Positions 24,370 to 35,773 of a DNA stretch of 64,000 nucleotides are shown piece after piece (the stretch's first letter is position 1; each line of letters begins with the position of its first letter). The stretch lies in contig BEDY01000012.1 in assembly GCA_002335605.1 (NCBI GenBank), positions 124,001 through 188,000 of the forward strand, given 5' to 3'. The notes beneath the pieces were generated by a model. That model had not been told where the DNA came from, searched no databases, and saw only the letters and a program-made list of their open reading frames with translations. A program made the position numbers and the translations under genes. This DNA is from Prillingera fragicola. Its lineage: Eukaryota; Basidiomycota; Tremellomycetes; Trichosporonales; Trichosporonaceae.

Positions 24370-25712
24370 CTAGACGAGGCCGTCGTACAACGAGAGAGCC
24401 TGTTTGTCAGCGCCTGTTTCGGTCTCCTCCTGCAAGGAGCACTGCAAGGGCGCTGCAAGGAGCACTTACCTGCACAATGGTAGGGTCGTGCTTGCTACCC
24501 TCCTTGAACTCTTCAAACGTCAGCTGGTGGTCCTTGTTGAGGTCCATCGTGCGGAAGATCTTGTCGACGCGCTGCGGGGTTAGCACGTTGATACACACAT
24601 AGTTGCGAGCCAGAAGCGAGGCGCGGTGCAGTAGGTACTTGCAATCCACTTATCCCGCTCGCCCAGCTCGCCGCATACTCACCTTCTCCGGCGTGTCCTC
24701 GTCCTCGGGCAAGCGCACCATCTGGCCCGTCATCTTGTAAATAGACCTGACGATCTGGAGCATTTCGTCATAGGTAATGAACCCGTCCGAGTTGATGTCG
24801 TAGAGCTGGAACGCCCACTTGAGCTTCTCGTCCAGGCGTCCACGAGACGTCACGCTGAGTGCGCAGATAAACTCTTTAAACTCGATGGACCCGCTCTTGT
24901 CCTCGTCAAAGACGTTAAAGACATAGTCGGCAAACTGGCCGGGGTCGCCGAACGGGAAGAACTGGCTGTAAATCTTCTTGAACTCTGCGTGGTGTTAGAG
25001 CTCTGCTCACGCCGGTGCCCGACAGACTTACCCTCCTTGTTCAGCTGGCCGCTGGGGCAGTCCTTGATGAAACCCTTGTACCACTGCTGGAGCTCCTGCG
25101 GGGGTCAGCACAGCACGCGGCAGAGGACGCTGCGGAGGGATGGTGGAGGTCGGCGCGGAGACTTTTGGTCCGTACGCAGCTGATTGCCAGGGCGGGGCAC
25201 ATTGAGGCCCGAGGGATGGCCTGGGTCCGCGGATGTCTAGAACGGACAGTGTGTGCTGGATGACTGGTATAGATGGGGCCCATCAGTCCCCAGCACACCG
25301 GCCGCACGCAAGGCTGAGCTACCGCAAGAGGAGCACAGTGCGACACAAACAGAAAGCCTTTTGTGCCGCCTGCGGGCCACCATGAGCCACCACCAACCCC
25401 GCTGGCAATCCCCCATCACATCACGCCTCGACCACGTAGGAATGGCGTACGCACCTTCTTGTCAACTGCGCAAGTCAGCAATGCCCAATCAACATGTCCC
25501 CGAGGCCACCTGCCCACTCTGCCGAGGGCTCCGGCCCACACTCCCCGGGACACGACTCTGATGCACACAGCACACGCACGCCTCAAGGCAGTGTCGTGCT
25601 CATCCCGCATGCCCGGCCGCGTCCGTCCTCACCAGCACAAGAACTCACAGTAAGTGTTCTTCTGGAGCTCGGCGAGCTCGTCGGCGCTCAGCTTGGACTG
25701 GCTCTTTCCCAT
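24370..25712 (-). CDS. NCS1: Neuronal calcium sensor 1 / frequenin (Ncs1/Frq1)
   Basis: N-myristoylated EF-hand protein. In fungi it activates phosphatidylinositol 4-kinase (Pik1) and contributes to calcium tolerance at Golgi and plasma membranes. Start ATG 25712 gives MGKSQSKLS, a canonical myristoylation signal. Exons 25649-25712, 25455-25465, 25032-25095, 24683-24984, 24470-24571 and 24370-24399 give 573 nt, i.e. 190 residues, exactly the family length. The second exon is 11 nt and encodes the middle of NTYFDKKELQQW. Visible EF loops are [24 protein letters not shown] and [12 protein letters not shown]; the first EF-hand is degenerate as usual ([11 protein letters not shown]). The protein ends in ALSLYDGLV. 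Introns 25466-25648 (183 nt) and 25096-25454 (359 nt) are long for this genome. Confidence 0.96.
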
Positions 25713-26528
25713 GGCGACTAGGCTGGGTGCGTAGGTATCTGGGCGGGGGGTAGGAGGTATTCACACTGATGGAGGGTTAGTACTTGTTAGATGTGCGCGG
25801 TAGTGCAAGTATGGAGGGGACGCGTCGCTGGACGAGGTATTGGGATATGCCGGGGACTGTGCGTTCTGCGCATGGGCCTGATGCTAATCACGACGTCTTG
25901 ACGGCAGGATTAATGCTTCTTCCATAATCGTGCAGCACGACGGCGGTGGCCAGTGAATGGAAACAAGCTGGTATGCGGGGCTGGGCGGCAAACTCACCGT
26001 GGTATGACGTGGGTGGGTGGAGTGGTGAGGCGGGGAGGGAGACAGGCGACGCCGAGATGGGCCGTAGACCGTGTCGATGGTCTAGGGTTGTTGAGAGGGA
26101 GTGCAAGGCAGATGAAGAGAAAAGGATGGAGGGGATAGCAGGATTGTTGGTGGACAAAGTGACTCGGTGACGCAAGAGACAGACCATGATGCACGCACGA
26201 GGGGGGGAGAGCGGGATCAAATTTACCTACGGTGGTGGTGCCTGGCGAGAATGACACGCGCGGCTGGCTGGGTGGGTGCATCGCCTCTGCCAAGCAACTG
26301 TGTCCATCGACACATGTACACCTCTTGCAGTCATCTCTTGGCCGCATCGCTGCCTGACCAATAACGACGCGTCTCTCATCAGTTTCTAGGGGCCATGGGT
26401 GGACACATGCGTGATTTTTATAGTGATCTACTCCATACAGTGAGGTTCTTGTTACACAATACTAGAAAAAAAGGCCAAGTCTTGTTGTACGTATTGGGGA
26501 TGGGGCCATGCAGCAGCAGCAACGCAGC
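25713..26528. other. Promoter region of NCS-1 and arginase 3' flank
   Basis: 816 bp with purine-rich plus-strand sequence and GTGGGTGGG-type words. It lies upstream of the NCS-1 start and downstream of the arginase stop. No gene seen. Confidence 0.4.
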
Positions 26529-28426
26529 CTAGAGCAGCGTCTCGCCAAGAGCAGCACGTGCGAGAGAGCAGCCCACGGCCACCGTCTGTGCAACGGCCGC
26601 CTCGTCAGCCAGGTCGGGGTTGACCTCCTGTACTCGTCAGCATTCATGGATCGTGGTGACGCGTGGTCCTCCGGGGTTTCCCCGCCAGCACATGCAATAC
26701 TACGCAACACAGAAGACTCACCACGACATCCAGCGCAACGAGGTTGCCAGTCTCTGCCACGGCCTCGACGATGTAGTGGCCTGTGTGGTCAGTATCGGCC
26801 ACTTGCGTCATACGCCAGCTTGCAGCCTCGCGGCAGTACTCACCCTCGCGGAACGTCAGACCCCCACGCACAGGCGTGCCCGTACTCGGCGCGACAGTGG
26901 GGTCGAGCGCGTCGACGTCAAACGACAGATGAATAGGGCGGTTGGCGCCAATGTGCGCGAACGCCTTCTCCATGACCCGGCCAATGCCGAGCTTGTCGAC
27001 GTGGTGCATCGTAAACACCTTGATGCCGTTCTCGCGCAAGATCATTTTTTCGCCGGCGTCAATGTCGCGCAGGCCGATGTAGACGCTAACGTGTCAGAAT
27101 GCCGTAGTGCTTAGGGAACTCACATGTCACTGGGGTCAAGGCAGGGGTCAAGCCAGACGTTGAAGGGGGGCACGCTCGTGCCCTCCAGACCGAGGAGGAA
27201 GGACACGGGGCAGCCGTGCAAGTTTCCAGACCCGGTCGTGAGCGGCGAGTTGATGTCCGAGTGCGCGTCCACCCAGATGACCGCAGCGTCGGGGTACGTC
27301 TTCTTGGTGCCCGAGATCGAGCCCATGGCCTGTCCGTCAGCACGCCGATTTGTTGGCAACTCCCGCGCACTCACCAACGAGTGGTCACCACCGAGGGTAA
27401 GTGGCAAAACACCCCTCTCGACCGTAGCGGCCACATCGCCCTCCAAGCGCTCATTGACCGCGCTGACGACCCGGGGGTTCTTCATGCGTCCGATATCGGC
27501 ATCGTCACCGCCCGTCTCGGCCAAAGCGCGCACCTCGCCAATCATCTCGGGGTCATACTCGACCGCCCAGCCGAGGTCGCTCAGCTGCTCCTCCAGGCCT
27601 GACTCGAGCATGTGTTCGGGGCCGCGGTCTACGCCGACTCGCGGCTGGCCGCCGGAGAAGGGGTAGGCGAGGATCTGTGTGTTAGCGGCGTTACACGAGT
27701 CAAGTGGATATGGGACGGGGGAGGGCACGGGGGAGGGATGTCCGTCAGGCGTGTCTGCGATGGCGTTCGTCGCCGCTCACAGAACCACGCGACGCGAAGG
27801 TCTGAGACTCTTCTGCCCTCGGATTCCCACAGAGCCAGCACAGAGCCCATCATGAGGGAGCTCCAGCACGACTCCGCGCATCCTAGTCAATCCTCCCTGG
27901 TGGAGACGCCTGGGGGTGCTATCACCGCCAGCAACACGTTCCCATCCACGATTGGCGGCACGCTATCTCTGCGTCACCAAGCCAATGTGAGCATCAGCCT
28001 CCCAGTGCTGCGAGTCACCAAGCTCAGGACATGCCCCAGCCTCCCAGCGCAGACGCGTAGACACAGCCGCGACGTGGCTAGCCTCCGTGCCAGTGGCGAC
28101 ACTCCCCAACACCAACACGAAGGTCCTCCCTTCCCAGCGCCAACCCACCCCCACGTCCCCTTACAGGAGCAGAAGCACAAACTCACTTTCACAGTAGCTG
28201 GACTCTCCAAGAACCGATAGTTGTAGTTTGGCTTTGTGGGTTTCTGAAAGTATCGCTCACGCAGGGCCGCAACGTGGCTCTCGCTCTCTGCAGAGGTGGA
28301 CAGGCTGCGCGCAGCGATGCCTGCGGCTGGAGCAGCAGCGGCGCGCATAATGGGGCGAGGAGCCGCGGCGAGGGTACGCACGGCGCGGGGGAGGGTGCCC
28401 ACGGCGCGGGGGAGGGTGCGAAGCAT
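26529..28426 (-). CDS. CAR1: Arginase with predicted mitochondrial presequence
   Basis: Hydrolyses arginine to ornithine and urea. Binuclear manganese motifs are present: GGDHSL, DAHSDIN and SFDVDALDP. Other conserved segments are [29 protein letters not shown] and the C-terminal EVNPDLAD...ALGETLL. Exons 28187-28426, 27375-27674, 27124-27329, 26844-27085, 26722-26780 and 26529-26627 total 1146 nt, 381 residues, all in phase. Exon 1 opens [12 protein letters not shown], is Arg/Ala-rich without acids, and ends the presequence with [21 protein letters not shown] then precedes the catalytic domain, aligning in position with the YNY segment at the start of yeast Car1. The 512-nt intron (27675-28186) separates presequence from enzyme. 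Mitochondrial import is predicted from composition only; an internal promoter could give a cytosolic form. Confidence 0.93.
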
Positions 28427-29052
28427 TGTTGATGGTGTGGGTGACGTCGCGGTTGTGTACCTAGGCGCGTCGACGGTGAACGGCAATGCTCTGGCGCTCT
28501 GGTCGTGAAGAGTATGAGAGACAGTACAACAGACTGAGCATACATCTGCTCTAGCAATGCATCGACGCTCAATTCAATCGCCCTCGCCCACTATCGAAGG
28601 CGCGCTTGTCCCCGTCCCTGCAGTTCGCCGCGGCCACCTCGTCACCCCGCCGGACCGGAGCCAGCCAGCCCACCCCTTGGCGCCATTCACATGCTGTCAC
28701 ATGCCGCAGCAAGGCTACGCGTCCGCCCCGAGCCCCACTGATCCACTGATGCTGAGTGCGGGAGTGGTCTGAACGTGTGCTCTTGCATTCATACATTGTT
28801 ACTCTGTTACGAATCGTTCTGAGCTGGGCACTGGTTAGATGCTTTGGGTGTAGGCGCTGTTATCTATCCGTGCCCTTGACTTTGCCGCGGCGTGATTTGT
28901 CAGTCGCTGCTCGCGTACTACTCGCTCCGTCCCTGCTGCGCATAATAGTATCTATCTACGGCGCCGTTGAGGCGCATGCATTGTTCCAGTGGTATACATG
29001 TATGGTAATAAGTCGTGCGTGCGTGGTTGAGCCCCGCTTTTATAAGATGCCC
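28427..29052. other. Arginase promoter and C1-THF synthase 3' flank
   Basis: 626 bp. A 71-codon plus-strand frame (28557-28772) has an ATG but no supporting pattern. No gene called. Confidence 0.4.
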
Positions 29053-32000
29053 TTAGAACAGACCGACAATGTCGCCAGTCTCGGGGTCGAGGTCAATGTC
29101 GTAGAATCCGGGGCGGGTGGTGAGACCGGGCATGGTGGACATGTCGCCAACGAGGGGGTAGACAAACGACGCGCCAGCCGAGAGACGGACGTTGCGGATC
29201 GGCAGGGTGAAGCCGGTGGGGACGCCCTTCTTGCTTGGGTCGTCGGAGAGCGAGAGGGCAGTCTTGGCCATGCAGATGGGGAGCTTGCCGTAGCCCTGGC
29301 GCTCGTAGCGCTCGACCTCGGCCTTGGCCTCCTCGGAGAGAGCAATGCCGTCGGCACCGTACATCTCCTTGGCGATAATCTCAATCTTCTTCTCCAGGGG
29401 CTGGTTGAGGTCGTACAGGAACTTGAACTCGGACTCGTCCTTGCACGCCTCAATGACAGCCTTGGCAAGGTCGACGGCACCAGCACCGCCCTTGGCCCAG
29501 TGGTCGGCCAGCACGGCATAGTCGGCTCCGACCTTGAGGGCATAGTCCTGGACGAGCTTGGACTCGGCGGGAGTGTCGTTGGCAAACTTGTTGACAGCGA
29601 CGACAACCTTGAGGCCAAACTTCTTGGCGTTCTCAATGTGCTTGCCGAGGTTGGCGCAGCCCTTCTCGAGAAGCTCGAGGTTCTCCTCGGTGTAGACCTG
29701 GTCGAGGGGCTTGCCGGGGGTAACGGGGGGCCCACCACCGTGCATCTTGAGCGCACGGATGGTGGCAACAAGAACAACAGCGTTGGGGGTAAGGCCCGAC
29801 ACGCGAGTCTTGATGTTGCAGAACTTCTCCATACCAATGTCGGCACCAAAGCCAGCCTCGGTGATGACGTAGCCGTTGCGCTCGGGGTTGTCGCCCTTCT
29901 CGAGACCGGCGAGCTTGAGAGCGATGCGGTCGGCAATGATGGACGAGTTGCCGTGCGCAATGTTGGCAAAGGGACCGGCGTGGACAAACACGGGCGTGCC
30001 CTCAAGGGTCTGCATGACAGTGGGCTTGATGGCGTCCTTCATGAGGACAGCCATGGCACCGGCACAGCCAATGTCCTCGGCGGTGATGGGGTCACCCTTC
30101 TTGGACGAGCCGACGACCATGCGGCCGAGACGGTTGCGCATGTCGGCGAGGTCCTTGGACAGAGCAAGGACAGCCATGCACTCGGAAGCGACGGCAATGT
30201 CAAAGGCAGTCTCGCGGGTGTGGCCCTTCTCGGTAGGGGCCTGGCCAACGGTAATCTTACGGAGGTAACGGTCGTTGGTGTCGAGGACACGGTTCCAGGT
30301 GAGGGTCGCAGGGTCAATGTCAAGACGGGCAAAGCGGGCAGCCTCCTCCTCGGTGAGGTCGTTGGGGTCGGTCTTGTCAATGCCGAGCTTGTGGAGACGC
30401 GCAAGCATGGGCTTGGAGAAGGTCCGGACACCCTTCTTGGCGGGGCAGAGACGCGAGAAGAGACCCTTGTCGGACTGGGTAGCCTCGTGGAACATGCGGG
30501 CGTCAATGGCGGCGGCCAGCAAGTTGTTGGCGGCAGTGATGGCGTGAATGTCGCCAGTAAGGTGGAGGTTGAACTCGGTCATGGGGATGACCTGCGAGTA
30601 ACCGCCACCAGCGGCGCCACCCTTGACACCGAAAGTAGGGCCCTGCGAGGGCTGACGGACACAGGCAATGGCAGTCTTGTGGAGGTGGGCACCGAGGGCC
30701 TGGGCGAGACCAATGGTGGTAGTCGACTTGCCCTCACCAAGGGGAGTGGGGGTGATACCGGCGACAACGATGTACTTGCCGTCCTGGCGCTCAGAGAGAC
30801 GCTTGAGGATGGACAGCTCGAGCTTGGCCTTGTACTTGCCGTAGCTCTCAATCTCGTCCGCCTGGACACCAATCTCACGAGCGACGTCGACAACAGCCTT
30901 GGGGGTCTGGGCGACGGCAATCTCAATGTCCGAGGGGACCTTCTCCTTGATGTCAAGCGAGAGGGGGGTGAACTTGGCCTCACGGCGAGCCTCCCACTGA
31001 CGCTTGGCGGCGGTAAACGTGTTGTGCATGAGCATGGCAACGGTCATGGGGCCAACACCTCCGGGGACGGGGGTGATGGCCGAGGCGACCTGGACAGCGC
31101 CGTCATAGTCGACCTGGACACGTCAGCACATGTACACAATACTATAGCTGATACTCACGTCACCGACCATGCGGTAGCCCGACTTCTTCGACTTGTCCTC
31201 GATAAAGTTGGTGCCAACGTCAATGACAATAGCTCCGGGCTTGATCCAGTCGCCCTTGACAAACTGAGCCTGGCCGATGGCGGCAACAACGACGTCGGCC
31301 TGCTTGACAAGCTCGGGCAGGTTCTTGGTCCTGGAGTGGCACTGGGTGACAGTAGCATCGTGCTTGCGGAGAATGGCGCACGCAGGCGAGCCGACAATGT
31401 CGGAACGGCCGAGAACGCAGACGTTGGCGCCCTTGAGGTCAAAGCCGGTCGACTGGATGAGACGGACGATACCGGCGGGAGTGCAGGGGGTGAAGAAGGG
31501 CTCGGAGATGCGCGAAGCGAGGAGACCAATGTTCTCAGGGTGGAAGCCGTCCACGTCCTTGGACACCTCGACGGCGTCGACGACCATCTTCTCCTCCTCC
31601 TTGGTAGCACCCTGGAGGGGGAGCTGGACAAGGACACCGGCGACGCGCTCGTCGGCGTTGGCCTTGTGCACGAGCTCGAGCACCTTTTTGACCGCAGTTC
31701 CGGGAATGTCGTTGACATCGTCCTCGGGAACCTGAATGTGGTTGACGGTCATGCCAGACTCCTCGGCGGCCTTGAGCTTCATGCGGATGTAAGTGCTCGA
31801 AGCCGAGTCACCACCAAGCTGGAGGATGGTAAGGAGGGGAGTCTTGAACGTAGGCTCCTTCTTCTGGAGCTCGGCGATCTGCTTCTCAAGGTCAAGACGA
31901 ATGTCCCTGTACGGTCAGTAACAAGCACGTATGCGGATGCAGGAGGACTCACTTGGCGATGGCAGTGCCATCGATAATCTTGGCGGTAGCCATGGTGTTG

Positions 32001-32281
32001 CGGATGATTGCGGGGGAAGAGAGAGAACGAAAGAGGATCGAGGTGGAGGGGTGACTGAAAGCGCCGCGGGTGGGGTGGGCACGGGCCGCAAGTTGCCGAC
32101 TGCTAGTGGTGGAAGAAGAGACTAGGGTCGAGCAAAGACGAGTTGCTGCAGGGAGGGACGACGATGAGAGCCTGAGGTTTGAGAGAGTGGATGCAATGCG
32201 CATGGACTGTGCTGCGAGAGCGATGCGGCGAGAAGAAGAAGAGAATGTTGCGTAAGACGCGACAGTGCGGCTGGTTGCCAT
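29053..32281 (-). CDS. MIS1: Trifunctional C1-tetrahydrofolate synthase, mitochondrial form with internal cytosolic start
   Basis: Interconverts one-carbon tetrahydrofolates: methylene-THF dehydrogenase, methenyl-THF cyclohydrolase and 10-formyl-THF synthetase. Exons 31953-32281, 31159-31906 and 29053-31113 give 3138 nt, 1045 residues. The N-terminal domain has [40 protein letters not shown] and [10 protein letters not shown]. The synthetase domain has the ATP loop [13 protein letters not shown] and later [11 protein letters not shown]; the end is [13 protein letters not shown] 32281 starts a Ser/Arg/Ala-rich, acid-free leader of about 96 residues that looks like a mitochondrial presequence. 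A second in-frame ATG near 31993 gives [14 protein letters not shown], which resembles the start of cytosolic enzymes such as Ade3. One locus may therefore supply both compartments. The start choice is inference; the enzyme identity is secure. Confidence 0.96.
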
Positions 32282-33550
32282 GAAGGATAATAGAGTTGAC
32301 GAGGGGGGATAAAGCCGAGCTACCGGGTGCTGCCGCGTGTGGACGACGACGGACGACGACTGGTGGTGGTTGGTTGGTGGACGAGGCGTTTATTGGAATT
32401 TACACTCAACGACATGCCATGCCCTTCCCGAGAAATCGTTGGAAAATCTGAGAACACGACCAGGCGAGCGGGGCCCAGCATCTCGCACCTCTTGCAGCCT
32501 ATAGCAGCCACTGTAGCTCATGCATTCCTAGAGGGGTCCCCAGCTTCCATATCGCCATCGAATAGCTTGAGCAATCTCTGACTCGACACGATGTGGCTGG
32601 TCACTCGGGTCGAAACTTTTTCGGCGCACCAAGTCGGCGGAGTGGGTTGGACGACGAGATGGAAAGCAATGTATGTACAGACAGGTGGGCATGATGATCC
32701 CTATAATCTGCCACCGACCTCGATCTGCAGCATGGCAAGGTTGGAGCACTCCTCCTGGGGCACCAGCCGACAGCAACGGGGACCTCTTGTCAGCAACGGG
32801 GCAACTGGTAGCTCGCCCAGCTGTGGCCGGTCAGACCGGGCCATTTCCACCCCTTGAGCCCCGCACTGAACCGTATGAATGCAGTCTCTGTCGCGATATG
32901 GCGTATAGAGTCTCGCCCTACTCTATGACGTGCGCTAAACAGCAGCAATCTTTGGACATTGAAACGAGCCAACGATGTCTGGCAGAGGCAAGAGCACAGG
33001 TGACGCGAGGCGACCTCGCCCCGTTCTGGGTTTACAAGACATGTATCTGCACCGTAAGAATTACAGTATCCAATGGGGAACAGCATTGGCATAGCCGCTT
33101 TAAACTACATACATCGTCTCCTTTGCGGTCCCTGCTCCTGCGCTTGTCGTCGTCGTCGCTGCAGCCTTGGCCATTGTTCACCTCCACCAACGCGTGCCAA
33201 AGATTCTGAAACGACATTTTCCGACCCGGAGTGTCAGGGTAAGCCGCAGCCGAAAGGTCGGATTTGATTCCGCTTCTCTACTTTTGACTCCGTTGGTGTA
33301 ATTTTGATCCCGAGGGGTGAAGCATGGCACTCGCATGGCTTTGCTTCCGCGATTATTCACGTGTTTTCACGGGATCAAAATGTGGCCACCGCGTCAGTCT
33401 CTCGCCGTGTCGCTGTCCAGTCGCCTCGTCCAACTTTCGTCGCGACACCACGGTCTTCCACTCATTCTTCCTTGCATTAGAGTAGTCATCTCGCATCCTA
33501 TACGACTCTCTACCTCCACAACTGCATCCCAAAAGTAGCCATACACCATC
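32282..33550. promoter_or_regulatory. Divergent promoter region between C1-THF synthase and CCT4
   Basis: 1.27 kb. No protein-like frame. The near-repeated words TTGATTCCG, TTTGACTCCG and TTTGATCCCG occur within about 50 bp at 33265-33315, about 235-285 bp before the CCT4 ATG. Confidence 0.4.
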
Positions 33551-35389
33551 ATGGCAGCAATCGCCGCTCCCCCCGCAATCGCCGTCGGCCAGGGCATCTC
33601 GGACAGCAGCTTCAATGACAAGGTACGTCGCGACTTGTCATGTCGAGGTCTGGTGGCCACACCTGTCGCGGCCAGCCGGGTGTCAACACACCGAGCAAGA
33701 TGGAATACTGACAAAGCAACAGGGCAAGCCCACCGAGGTCCGCCTCTCGAACATGAACGCAGCAAAGGGTGCGTCCGTGCGCGCCGCGCGACCTTCGAGT
33801 TGCTTGCTAACATTTCAGCTGTCGCCGATGCCGTCCGCACGTCGCTGGGACCAAAGGGAATGGACAAGATGGTGAGTCTAGAGCTGCGCCAGCACCTGCT
33901 GACGACAACAGATTACGACTGGCACTGGCGAGGTTGTCATTACCAACGACGGAGCTACCATCCTGCAGCACATGGCGGTGCTGCACCCCGCCGCGCGCAT
34001 GCTTGTCGAGCTGTCCAAGGCGCAGGACATTGAGGCTGGAGACGGAACGACTAGTGTGGTTGTGCTTGCTGGAAGTCTGCTCGCCCAGGCCGAGAAGCTC
34101 CTCTCGCAGGGTAAGTGTTGTTGTGACAACTCGTGGCTCACTTTTCAGGTATTCACCCTACCACAATAGCACAGGCTTTCCAGGGCGCCGCCAGCAAGGC
34201 TGTCGAGTTCCTCGAGCAGATGTCGACCCCCGTCGACTTGAACGACCGCGAGGCCCTTCTCCGTGCCGCTGCAACTTCGCTCAACTCGAAGATCGTGTCC
34301 CAGTACTCCTCCACCCTCGCCCCCATTGCCGTCACTGCCGTCACCAGGCTTGTGACTTCGACCTCGTCGAACGTTGACCTCCGTGACATCCGTATCGTGA
34401 AGAAGGTCGGCGGAACCATTGACGACACTGAGCTCGTCGAGGGCCTCGCGCTGAAGCAGAACGTCATTTCGAGCGCCGGTGGCCCTACCCGCATGGAGAA
34501 GGCCAAGATTGGTCTTATCCAGTTCCAGCTCTCGTCGCCCAAGCCCGACATGGACAACCAGATTGTTGTCAACGACTACCGCCAGATGGACAAGATTCTC
34601 AAGGAGGAGCGCCAGTACTTGCTCAACCTGTGCAAGAAGATTAAGAAGACTGGCTGCAACGTCCTCCTCGTCCAAAAGTCGATTCTCCGTGATGCCGTCA
34701 CCGACCTCTCGCTGCACTTCCTGGCCAAGCTCAAGATCATGGTCATCAAGGACATTGAGCGTGACGAGATCGAGTTCATCTCAAAGTCGACTGGCGCCAA
34801 GCCCGTCGCTGACATTGAGGCGTTCACCGAGGACAAGCTTGGCCAGGCCGAGCTCGTCGAGGAGGCCAACCTGCACGGTGCCAAGGTTGTCAAGATTCTC
34901 GGCGTCAAGAACCCCGGCAAGACTGTCAGCATTGTGTGCACTGGTGCCAACGGCCTGGTTCTCGAGGAGTCGGAGCGTTCGCTCCACGACGCGTTGTGTG
35001 TCGTCCGCTGCCTCGTCAAGAAGCGCGCCCTCATTGCCGGCGGCGGCGCACCCGAGATCCACGTCTCGCGTCTCTTGACGCAGTACGCCCAGACCCTCAA
35101 GGGCAAGGAGGCCTACTGCTACACTGCGTTCGCCGAGGCTCTCGAGGTCATCCCCACCACCCTGGCTGAGAACGCCGGTCTGAACCCCATTGCCATTGTC
35201 ACCGAGCTGCGCAACAAGCACGCGCTCGGAGATGCCAACGCGGGCATCAACGTCAAGAAGGGTATCATTTCCAACATTCTCGAGGAGAACGTCGTCCAGC
35301 CCCTGCTCGTCAGCACGAGCGCGCTCGAGCTTGCTACCGAGACTGTGGCGCTGATTCTGCGTATCGACGACCTGATGATTTCGAGGTAG
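33551..35389 (+). CDS. CCT4: Chaperonin CCT/TRiC delta subunit
   Basis: Subunit of the cytosolic chaperonin that folds actin and tubulin. Four short introns precede one long exon. Exon 1 (33551-33622) is followed by segments [28 protein letters not shown] and [14 protein letters not shown]; the apical and equatorial domains come in the last exon from 34150. ATPase motifs: GPKGMDK, DGATIL and [12 protein letters not shown]; later [12 protein letters not shown] and [14 protein letters not shown]-terminus is RIDDLMISR. Length is about 530 residues, as for the family. The ATG context (ACACCATCATGGCAGC) is good. The paired TOG-domain and CCT genes are both linked to tubulin, but they lie 29 kb apart and this is probably coincidence. 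Confidence 0.97.
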
Positions 35390-35773
35390 ATGGTGTGACT
35401 GGGGATGTATGCATTGGTGCTAGACCTGGCGTGGCGGCTGACTCTTGGGTTTACACTGCTGAAATCTACACTCATCGCTGTCACTGACGTGTTCGGCATG
35501 AGCTTGTTGCCCAGTGCGCCACTGAAATCGGCGGCATGCGCTATGAGGCATGTGCACCACCACACCCTCAACCGCAGGGCCGTAGTAAACGACGGCCCGA
35601 GCGCCGCGTTGGACGGAGAAAAGGTGACACTGCTCAGCGCTCAGCATGCTCTGACCATGCTGTTTTGCATCAGCTCATCAGACGATTGCCGACGTCAAGC
35701 ACATACTTATTCCTTGTCCTTCTCTTCCAACTCACACTTTACCTTCTCCACAGCACCAGCACAGCATAACGCA
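35390..35773. other. Intergenic spacer, CCT4 3' end and promoter of next gene
   Basis: 384 bp ending in a pyrimidine-rich leader (TTCCTTGTCCTTCTCTTCC) before ATG 35774. No gene. Confidence 0.45.

Noticed and set aside
24370..24399. Truncated C-terminus of NCS-1
   Set aside because: A short last exon encoding ALSLYDGLV completes the protein at the normal 190 residues.
27629..27853. Separate N-terminal exon for arginase just upstream of 27674
   Set aside because: The phases do not match, whereas the exon at 28187-28426 joins exactly and supplies the expected YNY segment.
28756..31977. A plus-strand open frame of over 1000 codons
   Set aside because: It lies antisense to C1-THF synthase and arises from codon bias of that gene. 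Its Gly/Val/Leu-rich translation matches no family.
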